Source: Porticoccaceae bacterium (GTDB taxonomy: Bacteria > Pseudomonadota > Gammaproteobacteria > Pseudomonadales > GM7GCV1). From it: a stretch of DNA of 47,643 nt. Positions 1-8,613 of the stretch are shown piece after piece. Numbering within the stretch: the first letter of the stretch is position 1; every line of letters begins with the position of its first letter. The translations under genes and the position numbers were made by a program. The stretch lies in contig JABJGI010000057.1 in NCBI GenBank assembly GCA_018662305.1, positions 1 through 47,643 on the forward strand. The letters run 5' to 3'. The notes under the pieces were generated by a model that saw only the letters and a list, made by a program, of their open reading frames with translations, was not told where the DNA came from and did no database searches.

Positions 1-717
1 CATGGGGTGTCTCGCTCGGTCCAGAACGAAGCGAAGCGACGAAGCTTGCGCGTATTTGATGCGACCTGCCCCCTGGTTACCAAGGTTCATCTTGAGGTCT
101 CTCAGTTCAGTAAATCCGGCTCTGAATGCGTGCTTATCGGGCACCAGGGACACCCAGAGGTTGAAGGGACCATGGGCCAATACGACGACTCCGCCGGAGG
201 AAAAATCTATCTGGTAGAGGATGAAGCGGATGTTCAAAAGCTTGAAGTTCAAAATCCTGAAAACCTGTCCTTTGTCACCCAGACGACTCTGTCAATGGAT
301 GACACCAGCAGAGTTATTGATGCGCTAAAAGATCGGTTTCCTAATATTCGTGGGCCCCGCAAAGACGATATTTGCTATGCCACTCAAAACCGCCAAGACG
401 CCGTAAAGCAATTAGCTTTGGAGTCTGATTTGGTGTTGGTTGTCGGCTCGATTAACAGTTCCAATTCGAATCGCTTAAGAGAATTGGCTGAACGTTGTGG
501 ATCAGAGGCTTATCTAATTGATAGTGCTGAGGATATTCAGGCGGTTTGGCTAAACAATAAATCGAGTGTGGGTGTGACTGCTGGAGCTTCTGCGCCAGAG
601 ATCCTAGTGGAGCAAGTCATTCAATGTCTGAAAGATTTGGGTGCGTCAGACCCGGTAAATGCTAGCGGTATTGAAGAGAACGTCCATTTTTCTCTTCCAA
701 GGGAGCTACGTACCTAG
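1..717 (+). CDS. ispH: 4-hydroxy-3-methylbut-2-enyl diphosphate reductase, 3' part (5' end outside window)
   Basis: IspH (LytB) is the cytoplasmic [4Fe-4S] enzyme that carries out the last step of the MEP isoprenoid pathway, reducing HMBPP to IPP and DMAPP. The frame is open from base 1 (HGVS...), so the ORF-track Met at base 7 is only an artefact of the cut. By comparison with E. coli IspH, about 73 residues are missing, including the first cluster cysteine. Visible family hallmarks are the second cluster Cys in [11 protein letters not shown], the substrate-binding [14 protein letters not shown] loop with its catalytic Glu, the third Cys in [18 protein letters not shown], and VTAGASAP near the C terminus. 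It ends in ELRT, close to the usual family end. It converges on the pilin operon; ispH beside pilE is also the Pseudomonas arrangement. Confidence 0.97.
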   Translation, partial: HGVSRSVQNEAKRRSLRVFDATCPLVTKVHLEVSQFSKSGSECVLIGHQGHPEVEGTMGQYDDSAGGKIYLVEDEADVQKLEVQNPENLSFVTQTTLSMDDTSRVIDALKDRFPNIRGPRKDDICYATQNRQDAVKQLALESDLVLVVGSINSSNSNRLRELAERCGSEAYLIDSAEDIQAVWLNNKSSVGVTAGASAPEILVEQVIQCLKDLGASDPVNASGIEENVHFSLPRELRT

Positions 718-748
718 CGAAGACTAAGAGTAGGTCTAGTTCTCTCGA

Positions 749-1153
749 TTAAGGCCAATTCCCGGTTTTTGCGCCTCGGCTGTTTAATGTGAGCTTGCCG
801 TCCGAGGCCTGCCCTCCCTGGGGTGTGGCGGTTAGCAAAACACATTGAGCTATGGTTGCACCGGCGCAGGCGGTCGCTGTGATCTTATAGTTTCCTTCTG
901 TGGAGGCAACCTCGCTCGAAGAGCTATACCCTAAATCCGTAAGATCTGAGGTGTAACTGATTTCATTGGAAAAATAGCGTTCCTGTGATGACATGATGCT
1001 AGTGAGCATCTGTATTCCGTCAGACCGTGTTCCCTTGACTACACTGTTTCGGTATTGAGGTAGTGCTACCGCCGCAAGTATTGCAATAATTGCGGCGACA
1101 ACCATTACTTCGAGTAGCGTAAAGCCTTTCGCTGATAGTCTAGCTGTCATCAT
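749..1153 (-). CDS. pilE: Type IV pilin-like protein PilE
   Basis: This is a 134-aa type IV prepilin, the last gene of the minor-pilin operon. A short basic leader is followed by the prepilin peptidase site KG^FTLLEV (with Glu5) and a hydrophobic alpha-helix (VMVVAAIIAILAAVALPQYR), then a segment resembling the PilE/PilA head (QERYFSNEISYTSDLTDLGY). Two cysteines in the C-terminal third could form the pilin disulfide loop. The family is a minor pilin incorporated into or priming the pilus in the inner membrane. Its start lies 14 bp inside the end of pilY1, so translation is probably coupled. A second Met follows the first, so the start could be 3 bp later. PilE is preferred over major pilin because of its position after pilY1. 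Confidence 0.9.
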   Translation of the reverse strand: MMTARLSAKGFTLLEVMVVAAIIAILAAVALPQYRNSVVKGTRSDGIQMLTSIMSSQERYFSNEISYTSDLTDLGYSSSSEVASTEGNYKITATACAGATIAQCVLLTATPQGGQASDGKLTLNSRGAKTGNWP

Positions 1154-4100
1154 TGGGTTCTTCCTCTCTCCAGTACACCTTCTCTACCTGACGGTTGTCG
1201 CCGGCAGTACTACATTCTGTCGCAATACAGAGCACCGCGCCATCTTCCAGGAAGATAATTGTGCCTTCTGGGGCGATACCGGGACGAACGAGTTCAATAT
1301 AGTCAGGTGGATCTCCCGGTTCTCCTTCACCTCCCGGGTCATCTGGTGGGAGCAAATTCTGCCCACTGGCCAGATCTATACGATAGAGTCTGGACCCACC
1401 TATCAGGCCACCACTGCAGGCATCGGTATTTGTATTTCCGTCGGGAACATAGCTTGTATAAGTCACCGTATCCTGGAAGATTAGACCTGGACGGAGCATC
1501 TTCTCACCGTTCCCTCTAAGTGGAATGTAGTATCCGTCTGAGGCGTTAGTGTATTTGTCCGCCGGATCAGAACCTGAGCCACGAGGATTGTAAAGCTCAC
1601 TGATGGTCACTGTGTCGTAGTAAATTCCTCCCTCGACTTCGGGTGGGCCAAAGACGTCATCTTCGAAGAGCACAAATATGGCGTCATTCTGATCTGGGTC
1701 ACGAGGGCTAGCCATATACCCGGAGCCAAATACGAGATTGAAATATGGCTCCAAGCCGCGATCTCCCGTAAGTACAACGTCAGGCTGGTTGTAGAAACGT
1801 CTAAAGTCGGTACCTTCATTGAGTTCATAAATCACTCCACCGGTGGCAAAGTTCGAAGCACTAGAGGTGTCATCATTCATATCAAATCGGAAGACGTTGC
1901 CAGCGATATCCACTGCAAACATTACGTCCACGATTCCATCAGCATCTACATCAACTGGGTTGGGCGAGCCAGGGATACTGTGAGCCATATCTGATAGCCC
2001 CAAATTGTGCGTATGTGTGCCGCGCGTATCTGAGTTGCTGCCTACTGACCAGAGTAGCTCGCCGGACTGAGCATCTATCATATAAATGGCGTTGCCCAGG
2101 TCCCCAGATCCTAGAGTCGTTGCATCATCGTGTTTCGTATCATAACCACCGCTAAAAAAGAGAACGTCACGCTGATCACAGTTTCCACCGCTGCAGTTCC
2201 AATCAACGGTTGCTTTGATCATTCGAGACCAGCTTTGTCCGAGGTCATTAAACTCATCTACGCCGCCATTTATTTTCCATTTTAAAATGGGGTAGATGCC
2301 AGCGAGATTGCTCGGGTTGTAGTTTGAAACGTCAAAGGCGTAGTAATCGCGACCACCGCGGCGCATACCGGCGTATAGATTTACAAAATCACCATCGGCA
2401 GGTTCGATATCTTGATCGCTATCCGCACCGCTTTCTTGTACCCATAGGGAAATTTCACCGTCCATCCCGTAAACCTTGGGCTCGCTTGCATCACCTTCCT
2501 GAAAATACTTGATGTTTTTGATCAGGTCGTCTGGAATAAAAGACCAGAGCTCTTCGCCGGACGCACCATCAATAGCGTGGATGTAACCCATATTGGTTCC
2601 CACATAGAGGATATCGTAGGGGTTTTCTTGAGTACCCCCGTAAGTAACCAGGAAGGGGCGAGAGTGCAGGGCGTCCCCTACGAAATGGTTGGCGTCACTA
2701 TTAAGAGTGTCGCCATCGTCGTCGAATATATCCTCTCCCGCTCCCCAGAGAATTAAACTATTTCTCTCTGTATTCGTGGCGCTTTCTTCCAGACCCAGAA
2801 GCTCTCGAGTGATGGAGTCATTGGAGGTTGTAAATTGATAAGCTCCGCTACCGCCGGTGAGATTGGCATTTGAGGGGTTGTCGCCGAAGTAGGTATACAC
2901 GCGTCTGGTGTCCGGCATTTCGTCCCGAAATCCGCCGGCATCTACATTGTTTCCATCAACCGTATTTGACCAAATGTCTTGAGCGGTGTCGGCAAAGTAA
3001 CCTGTACTGGGGTCGATGGCTGGCTGATTGTTGGCATCGTAAATTGTTCCATCTGAACCGATTCGGAACTTTTTAACATTCCCTGTCCAGCGTGGAGAGT
3101 TATTTGGGCGAAATACAGCAAAGTAAATCTCATCTCTATGCTGAAGCTGGTTGAAGGCGTTCACAGAAATTGCGGGAGCCACAAAGGTTGATGAGTCGGA
3201 CAGAATATCTACCAGAATGCTGGTAAATGCTGAGCTCAGTTCAAAGGCGTTACTTACTGTGAAATATTGCCCCTGACCTTTATTTGCCGTGGTTTGTAGA
3301 AGAGGCAGATCGATATCAAAACCAATGGTATAGACTCGGGCAGTCTGTGTTCCAGAGACTCCATCTACACCGGTAGACATATCATGAGTGGCCATATGTT
3401 CGGCCAGTTCATCCAAACAGGAACCGGCAGAACTTGTAGAGGAGGCGCCGTCCACCGGGCAAGTTCCAACGCCAGCTAGATTGGAAATGGAGTTGTTTCT
3501 ATCGTTATCACTGGTTGGCTGACCGTCAGTCAAAAGAATAATGTTGTTTGACTGACATGAATTAACGATGGGTGAGTTGTAGCTTCCGCCACTCAGTGCA
3601 TCGGGGTCTGTGTTCGCTAGTGGAGCGAAATCTGGAGATTCACCCTGGAGGTATTTCATCATCTCCCATAGGCTTTCTGTCAAAGGCGTGCTGCCGCTCG
3701 CTGGCAAGGCGTTAACCGTTGTGGTGTATTTGTCTTTTACCGTTAAACCAGGAGAGTACTCGCTATCAATGTCTCGAATTTTTTCCAGAACATAGCCACC
3801 GCTGCCGCCATTCAGTCGAGCCAAACCAAGATTCATATTGCTCAAAGACGCAATGAGTTGGTTTGCTGAGGTTTGCATTAGATCCATTTTTTCCGTGCAC
3901 TGGTATGTCACGCCGTCGTCAACGAACTTTTGATCTCTGTTATCAAAGTCGTTGCAATAGTTATCGGCATTTCCTGTGGGTAGTGTTCCACTGCCGGGCT
4001 CGGGAGCGCCGAACAGGGCGACATAGTCGTGATAATTGGCTGTCATGAAGCTGCGCGTTTCAACGCTGTTCCAGTTTGTTTCGCTATTTCTACTACTGGT

Positions 4101-5087
4101 GTATCGAGGTTCCGTGCAATCGTTAGATCCACAGTTGCGTACATAGTCGTCTTCGGAATCGGCATCGATACCGTGATCACCACGATCACCGCGGCACTCC
4201 AAGACCCAGCCGCTATCATCCGTATTTTCTAGCGCTTCTGACCAGTTGGCTTCGGTAATTTCGACTTCAACTTCGGTTGTGACATCCTCACAGACCTCGA
4301 CGGTGCCAGCACCGCCGTAGGTGATTTCTAAATCGTAGTCAGAGTTATTAGTACCATTTCGACCACGAACACCCACATAGATTTGTTCCTCGCTGCCGCC
4401 AATAGAAATTGTGCAGGTCTCAGATGCATTTCTAATATCTCTCTCTCGACAGTCGTATCTATTTCCTGTTGGCTGAGAGCCTTCACGAACGTAAAGATGG
4501 ACACGATCATCTCTGCTATAGGTGGTGGCGGTGGCGACAAACTCCGTCCCCGCTCCAACCGTGTAGGGGCCGTAGTAGTGCCAATCGTTCGAATCTACTC
4601 GGCCATTTTCTTCAATCTCAACGACGGAACTTCCAACATCAACCTCCTCACATACCAATTCAGTTTCTTCAATGGTTTCAGTGGTTACGCTGCTCTGCCA
4701 TTGCAAAGCCCTGTCGGAATAAATTAGGAATGTTGGGTTGTCTACGAAGTAAGTTTCCATATCGTTACAGACAGATTGCTCGTAGGTCAGAGTAATATTC
4801 TGAAATTCGTAGTCTGTGTTGTAGACGTAGATTAAATCGTCGTTGGAGTCGCCATAGTCAACAGCTGGGTCGTACGCAAACCCGGTATCTTCGCTGGGCA
4901 CTTCAACAGCTATATAGCTACCCATACTGCCGGAGGTGTCCATTAAGAACATCACGTTTGGTTTAGCAGCATCGTCGAGTATATCCAAGCCAGTACTTAG
5001 ATAAATTTCGGTATCGTCAGCCAGAGTAAATGAGGAGGCTAGCAGACCGCACAAAATTAAGGGTTGGGGGTTGAGTCTGAAATTCAT
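1140..5087 (-). CDS. pilY1: PilY1-type pilus tip adhesin with split VWA domain and PPC-like insert
   Basis: This 1315-aa exported protein has a short signal peptide ending near TLADD. A von Willebrand A fold begins at residues ~44-55 with the MIDAS motif DTSGS (50-54). The domain is interrupted by a long Asp/Glu/Cys-rich insert and resumes near MDLMQTSANQL, with LLTDGQP as a later VWA motif. Inside the insert, residues ~165-258 (YGPYTVGAG, VHLYVREGSQPT, ETCTIS, IYVGVRG) look like a bacterial pre-peptidase C-terminal (PPC) domain. RGDRGD occurs at ~299-304. The C-terminal half is the PilC/PilY1 beta-propeller (GDALHSRPFLV, ILYVGTNMGYIHAIDG) with a calcium-loop sequence DVDADGIVD near 1044. PilY1 proteins are tip-associated, calcium-controlled adhesins and mechanosensors of type IV pili. 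The gene follows the 118-aa ORF by 2 bp and overlaps pilE. Confidence 0.93.
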   Translation of the reverse strand: MNFRLNPQPLILCGLLASSFTLADDTEIYLSTGLDILDDAAKPNVMFLMDTSGSMGSYIAVEVPSEDTGFAYDPAVDYGDSNDDLIYVYNTDYEFQNITLTYEQSVCNDMETYFVDNPTFLIYSDRALQWQSSVTTETIEETELVCEEVDVGSSVVEIEENGRVDSNDWHYYGPYTVGAGTEFVATATTYSRDDRVHLYVREGSQPTGNRYDCRERDIRNASETCTISIGGSEEQIYVGVRGRNGTNNSDYDLEITYGGAGTVEVCEDVTTEVEVEITEANWSEALENTDDSGWVLECRGDRGDHGIDADSEDDYVRNCGSNDCTEPRYTSSRNSETNWNSVETRSFMTANYHDYVALFGAPEPGSGTLPTGNADNYCNDFDNRDQKFVDDGVTYQCTEKMDLMQTSANQLIASLSNMNLGLARLNGGSGGYVLEKIRDIDSEYSPGLTVKDKYTTTVNALPASGSTPLTESLWEMMKYLQGESPDFAPLANTDPDALSGGSYNSPIVNSCQSNNIILLTDGQPTSDNDRNNSISNLAGVGTCPVDGASSTSSAGSCLDELAEHMATHDMSTGVDGVSGTQTARVYTIGFDIDLPLLQTTANKGQGQYFTVSNAFELSSAFTSILVDILSDSSTFVAPAISVNAFNQLQHRDEIYFAVFRPNNSPRWTGNVKKFRIGSDGTIYDANNQPAIDPSTGYFADTAQDIWSNTVDGNNVDAGGFRDEMPDTRRVYTYFGDNPSNANLTGGSGAYQFTTSNDSITRELLGLEESATNTERNSLILWGAGEDIFDDDGDTLNSDANHFVGDALHSRPFLVTYGGTQENPYDILYVGTNMGYIHAIDGASGEELWSFIPDDLIKNIKYFQEGDASEPKVYGMDGEISLWVQESGADSDQDIEPADGDFVNLYAGMRRGGRDYYAFDVSNYNPSNLAGIYPILKWKINGGVDEFNDLGQSWSRMIKATVDWNCSGGNCDQRDVLFFSGGYDTKHDDATTLGSGDLGNAIYMIDAQSGELLWSVGSNSDTRGTHTHNLGLSDMAHSIPGSPNPVDVDADGIVDVMFAVDIAGNVFRFDMNDDTSSASNFATGGVIYELNEGTDFRRFYNQPDVVLTGDRGLEPYFNLVFGSGYMASPRDPDQNDAIFVLFEDDVFGPPEVEGGIYYDTVTISELYNPRGSGSDPADKYTNASDGYYIPLRGNGEKMLRPGLIFQDTVTYTSYVPDGNTNTDACSGGLIGGSRLYRIDLASGQNLLPPDDPGGEGEPGDPPDYIELVRPGIAPEGTIIFLEDGAVLCIATECSTAGDNRQVEKVYWREEEPNDDS

Positions 5088-5089
5088 CG

Positions 5090-5446
5090 TTATTCCTCCA
5101 AATCAGCCGCCGAAAAAACGACGATTCGTAATGCATTTGTGCTGGTTGTCGAGTGATACACCATGGCCCGGTGGCCCTGCCACTGGGTCAATTGATATAT
5201 ATCCTGATTCTCGCCAAATGGCGTTGTAAGCAGAGTGTCGCGGTTATAATTCAGACTTTCCGGACAAAAATCGCAGTCGTGCCGAAAGTTGATGCTTCCT
5301 ACACCGCTCAGGTTCAGAGGAGTAATTTGTGTCATCACAGCCGATTCAATGGTGTCTTCTACATAAAGAAAATCCCAGGCTGAAACGCCACTTGCGAGTA
5401 ATAAGGTCAATCCGCAAGTCCCGATTTGTTTAACTAGATTTTTCAT
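5090..5446 (-). CDS. Small exported protein of unknown function inside the pilin operon
   Basis: I do not recognise a family for this 118-aa product. It has a clear Sec signal peptide (basic MKNLVKQ, hydrophobic core, cleavage probably after GVSA). The mature part is about 95 residues with a CDFC cysteine pair, and no prepilin peptidase site or second membrane helix. It starts 12 bp after pilX stops and ends 2 bp before pilY1, so it is almost certainly co-transcribed. In Pseudomonas a comparably small exported protein, PilY2, lies on the other side of pilY1, so this could be a positional analogue; I cannot show homology. A role in PilY1 folding or export is an inference from context only. Confidence 0.8.
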   Translation of the reverse strand: MKNLVKQIGTCGLTLLLASGVSAWDFLYVEDTIESAVMTQITPLNLSGVGSINFRHDCDFCPESLNYNRDTLLTTPFGENQDIYQLTQWQGHRAMVYHSTTSTNALRIVVFSAADLEE

Positions 5447-5457
5447 AGCTGATTACC

Positions 5458-5949
5458 TTAATTAGGCGCGATATAGGAGATGCCCTGTACCTGATCTGAT
5501 CTGGTACTGGTTCCTTCGAGCAGCGCATCGCTTTCGATTTCAAAAAAGAGTTCGCGAAAAGTTCCGACTTCGTTTCCCGTCCAGGATGTTCCCGATCGAA
5601 GATATTGCAGGGCGAGAGTTTGAGAAAAAGGATGATCAACAGTGCTTAGCAGAATTTCTTCAAAGTCAAACTCTCGCAGCCCCTCTGAATCGGTTAATGC
5701 ATCCAGAAGCGTGTTGGTATTGAAATTCAAGTTCATATCATCGATCTGAGCATTGATTTCGCTAAGAGCGGTGTTGTATGCCATTAGTCGAAGCTGGTTG
5801 TTGCGCACCATAGATGACTGCAGGCCAGAGTCAGTCATAGAGTTCACGCCGAGAAAAGTTAGGATGGTCAATATGACCAGACACACAATCAAGGTCGCCC
5901 CCGACTCTTTCGTCGAGCGCGCAGGGTTTCGGGGCTTAGATAGTTGCAT
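5458..5949 (-). CDS. pilX: Minor pilin assembly protein PilX
   Basis: A 163-aa PilX-like protein. An N-terminal basic stretch is followed by SGATLIVCLVILTILTFLGVNSM, matching the PilX N-terminal pattern in which the Gly-containing prepilin site is followed by a hydrophobic helix lacking Glu5. QSSMVRNNQLRLMAYNTALSEI is also typical of PilX (helix with MArN and A-x-AE-like segment). Family knowledge: PilX works with PilV, PilW, FimU and PilY1 as the tip-priming complex in the inner membrane. The start overlaps the end of pilW by 14 bp, pointing to translational coupling. Confidence 0.88.
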   Translation of the reverse strand: MQLSKPRNPARSTKESGATLIVCLVILTILTFLGVNSMTDSGLQSSMVRNNQLRLMAYNTALSEINAQIDDMNLNFNTNTLLDALTDSEGLREFDFEEILLSTVDHPFSQTLALQYLRSGTSWTGNEVGTFRELFFEIESDALLEGTSTRSDQVQGISYIAPN

Positions 5950-6730
5950 TGTTAATCACCACCGTGGTCGAAAAGACTCGACGATTAAATGAGTCGGTAA
6001 GGCTGATTTCTGGCGCGTCAATCAACTCATAGGAGCGGGTATCTTCTACTGAATTGCCGTTCTCCAGCCCAGTACTGACAAGCACGGCCAATCGAATGGA
6101 AATAATTTCGTCCCAGTTGGCAGCGCTCATAGCATCCGCAGAAATGTAGCTAAGGACACCAGCGCTATTGATTCCGTAGAGAATTTGAAGATTGTCAATT
6201 CCGTCGATCAGAGGCTGCCCGGTTGCGTTCCAAGCATTTGCACTGACGTCGAATCCGCGACACATAAGGCTAGTGACTCCTTCAGCACTGGTATCTAGGT
6301 AGTACACATTTGCTACCTGGGCGGCTGCGCCCAGTGTGCTGCCAGTGCAATCCGTCTCAGTCCCATCGTCTGCAGGAGGGTCGTACCACACGGCGATACG
6401 ATCAGGGTCAGTATTCGCGCCGTTTGCCGTGCAGGGATCGAAAGCGCCACACGGGGTTGTGAGGAAATAGCCGGGTCTGGGGCCGTTGTTTGGATCGCCG
6501 TAACCTGCCATACGCATGTCATCGGTAATCATACTCAAAGCAAATCGACCATTTTCCTGAATTCTGCTGGCGGTTTCCGTGGCATTAAAAGAAGCGCTTG
6601 AGCCCACCAAGTACTGCATTGCTACGCTCATCATAGCGAGCCCAAGTGATACGGAAATTAACAGTTCAATCAGGGTATAACCAATCTGATGTCGAGGTGA
6701 AAATCGGCTTGAACGAGTTTTAATAATCAT
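5936..6730 (-). CDS. pilW: Minor pilin PilW
   Basis: A 264-aa PilW-family prepilin. The processing site is IG^YTLIELLISVSLGLAMMSV, with Tyr instead of the usual Phe at +1 and Glu5 kept. The segment ETASRIQENGRFALSMITDDMRMAGYG is a PilW signature. The protein is larger than other minor pilins, as expected for PilW, and is likely to sit below the pilus tip with PilV, PilX and PilY1. Its ATG shares one base with the pilV stop (TAATG). The head contains several cysteines (TPCGAFDPC, TDCTGS, SLMCRG) that may form disulfides in the periplasm. Confidence 0.92.
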   Translation of the reverse strand: MIIKTRSSRFSPRHQIGYTLIELLISVSLGLAMMSVAMQYLVGSSASFNATETASRIQENGRFALSMITDDMRMAGYGDPNNGPRPGYFLTTPCGAFDPCTANGANTDPDRIAVWYDPPADDGTETDCTGSTLGAAAQVANVYYLDTSAEGVTSLMCRGFDVSANAWNATGQPLIDGIDNLQILYGINSAGVLSYISADAMSAANWDEIISIRLAVLVSTGLENGNSVEDTRSYELIDAPEISLTDSFNRRVFSTTVVINNATI

Positions 6731-7335
6731 TAGGGCACAAACTCCAAGCTATATGATTCAAAAAGATATCCTGGTGCATCTGGTTCGGTGCAAGTGGGCA
6801 GAGCTGCGGAACCCTGGACTATCTCGAGCTGGTTGTCGCTGGAAGCAGCGCGAGATGTCCAGCATGCGTCTAGAGTTAAATTGGATCCAGAACTGCAGGC
6901 CAGTGCATCAGTTAAATCACGATCGTCACAGGCGAGGGAAATATCTGAATCAATAAGTACGTCTTCGGTGGCGTCTTCACCGTTACAAAGCACATCCCAC
7001 ACGTCGAAAGTTGCCATCTGTGTTGCGGTGCAGGCTGCTCCCGCAACAGCTCCACCATCCCAGTAGTCTGCACAGCGTGTGGGAGTGGCGTTGCATATGG
7101 CATCGTTGTTTACGGCGGCCATATAGGTATCAAGTTGATCATTGTTCGCACGGATACGGTCTGATAGTTCTTGGGTACGCCATAGAGCTACGGAGCGCTG
7201 GCCAGAATCAAAGCCTTCCTGAAGCGATCTTGTCTGCAAAGTAGCAAAACCGAGAAGGCCGACAGAGAAGATAAAGAGCGAGACCATGAGTTCGATCATG
7301 GAAACACCTAACTGTTTCTTGGTGAGGTAAATCAT
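6730..7335 (-). CDS. pilV: Minor pilin PilV
   Basis: A PilV-family prepilin of 201 aa from the chosen start. The ORF track begins at a TTG at 7344; the ATG at 7335 is preferred because it forms an ATGA overlap with the fimU stop and gives a normal short leader (MIYLTKKQLG). The processing site G^VSMIELMVSLFIFSVGLLG matches the PilV consensus, including Glu5. QTRSLQEGFDSGQRSVA and WRTQELSDRIRAN are also typical of PilV. Mature PilV is a minor pilin of the tip complex. The C-terminal head has many Cys residues. Confidence 0.92.
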   Translation of the reverse strand: MIYLTKKQLGVSMIELMVSLFIFSVGLLGFATLQTRSLQEGFDSGQRSVALWRTQELSDRIRANNDQLDTYMAAVNNDAICNATPTRCADYWDGGAVAGAACTATQMATFDVWDVLCNGEDATEDVLIDSDISLACDDRDLTDALACSSGSNLTLDACWTSRAASSDNQLEIVQGSAALPTCTEPDAPGYLFESYSLEFVP

Positions 7336-7862
7336 GGGGAGCAATCCGTAACACCATCAGAGACAGATACACGGCCAACAACATTTATAGATATGGTTTG
7401 CCCGTTTGTGGTGTCGACGTTGCCACCAGAGAGTCGACAAATCTCGAGAGTGATTGTTTGACCCCCTTCGTCCAATCTGCCATCACCGGTAAAGCTAATG
7501 TAATTGTCAGCAGCGGCATTTCCCTTAATGCTTACCTGGCCTCCACTAAGGTCAACTTCTCGAATAAATTCGTCACCGTCTGATTCGCTATAGGGATCAT
7601 TTCCGCCGCCTGTGTCCATATAAATATTCGCTATTACTGCCCAATCCTGCGAAGTGGAAGTGGAGACAGTTACAGAATTATTTCGAGTGAGTGCTTCGCT
7701 GCGTGCTGAGCGGAGGACGGTGGCTAGCGAGCTGACGCGACTATTCATTTGGTTGTTGCTTACCCACGCGCTCATGGAGGGAAGTCCAGCGGCTACCAAT
7801 ATGAGCCCGATGGCTACCGTGACCATAACCTCTATCAGTGTTGCACCTTGGTTGTTGCGCAT
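7332..7862 (-). CDS. fimU: Minor pilin FimU / GspH-FimT family
   Basis: A 176-aa GspH/FimT-type pseudopilin or minor pilin. A six-residue leader (MRNNQG) precedes the mature N terminus ATLIEVMVTVAIGLILVAAGLP with Glu5. The segment NSRVSSLATVLRSARSEALTRNNSVTV is the classic GspH/FimU helix. In Pseudomonas FimU links the tip complex to the major pilin. I see no convincing Shine-Dalgarno sequence before the ATG at 7862, but no better upstream start gives a prepilin leader. It is separated by 165 bp from the second GspH-family gene upstream, the only sizeable gap in the cluster. Confidence 0.88.
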   Translation of the reverse strand: MRNNQGATLIEVMVTVAIGLILVAAGLPSMSAWVSNNQMNSRVSSLATVLRSARSEALTRNNSVTVSTSTSQDWAVIANIYMDTGGGNDPYSESDGDEFIREVDLSGGQVSIKGNAAADNYISFTGDGRLDEGGQTITLEICRLSGGNVDTTNGQTISINVVGRVSVSDGVTDCSP

Positions 7863-8027
7863 AAAAAGTTCGTGTGTATGTCGACCAAGCCATTTTCAGA
7901 GACTTGCGAGCATATTGACAATGACCAACTGATAAACGGCTCGTTTCGAGGGTTAAAAGGCTCTAAATATCTGCTTTTTGTGATTTTGTTCACGGAAGTT
8001 GTCGTTCCGCAATAACTTGCCGAGGTG

Positions 8028-8555
8028 TCAGGGACAACCGTGAGACTTATGGTCGACGCGGGTTCTTCCTGTTCTGGCTATCACAATCCTAAAGTTGTTT
8101 GGGCTGTCTTTGTCCATTAGGCAGTATCTCAGGGAGCCTGTGGTAGCAGTGGTGGAACCGTTCGGACGAAATCGGATATAGCGCCGATCTAATGTCCAAC
8201 TAAAACTCGCGTATTCCTGAATTTCATCCCAGACGAGAATTTCTTCCTCATCGGGATCGAGAACGGCATTTGAATTCGAGTCAATAAAAACACTTAACTT
8301 CGTTTCCCATTGGGAGCTGCAACTTGTGGAATTGTTGAGAGGACAAAGAGTAACAATTTGTTGTCTATAAAGTGCTCGGGCTCGAGCTGTCGCTAGTAGA
8401 GACTGCAATGATTTCTGAGTCGCACGGCTATCAAAGTACATTTTGTAGTTCTGTAGCTGTGGGATTGCAAAGCTGTTGAGTAAAGCGAGGATAGTCAGAC
8501 AGAGCAGTACCTCCAACAAGGAGGCGCCCGAACTACGGGGACGCGGTATTGGCAT
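8028..8555 (-). CDS. fimT: FimT-like GspH-family pseudopilin
   Basis: A second GspH/FimT-family prepilin of 175 aa. The N terminus SSG^ASLLEVLLCLTILALLNSFAIPQ carries the processing site and Glu5. SLLATARARALYRQQIVTLCP matches the family helix plus the start of the beta-sheet head, and RFRPNGSTTATTGSLRYC matches the C-terminal family pattern. By position (first gene after pilR) and family it corresponds to fimT in Pseudomonas, where FimT-type pilins have been linked to DNA uptake or pilus assembly. A good GGAGGGA ribosome site precedes the ATG. The assignment of FimT versus FimU rests mainly on gene order. Confidence 0.85.
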   Translation of the reverse strand: MPIPRPRSSGASLLEVLLCLTILALLNSFAIPQLQNYKMYFDSRATQKSLQSLLATARARALYRQQIVTLCPLNNSTSCSSQWETKLSVFIDSNSNAVLDPDEEEILVWDEIQEYASFSWTLDRRYIRFRPNGSTTATTGSLRYCLMDKDSPNNFRIVIARTGRTRVDHKSHGCP

Positions 8556-8579
8556 AATATTCCCTCCATGGAATGAGCC

Positions 8580-8608
8580 AAAAAGTTAGCGAAATCCTTT
8601 CGCTAACT
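8580..8608 (-). terminator. Intrinsic terminator of the pilSR operon
   Basis: Read on the minus strand just after the pilR stop codon: an 11-bp perfect stem AGTTAGCGAAA / TTTCGCTAACT with a GGA loop, followed directly by a T tract. It separates the regulators from the minor-pilin operon. Confidence 0.85.
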
Positions 8609-8613
8609 AAATA

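Noticed and set aside
4383-4795. Plus-strand ORFs of 114 and 108 aa inside pilY1
   Set aside because: They sit opposite the PilY1 insert, where a low-complexity acidic frame leaves the reverse strand open; no domain or start signal.
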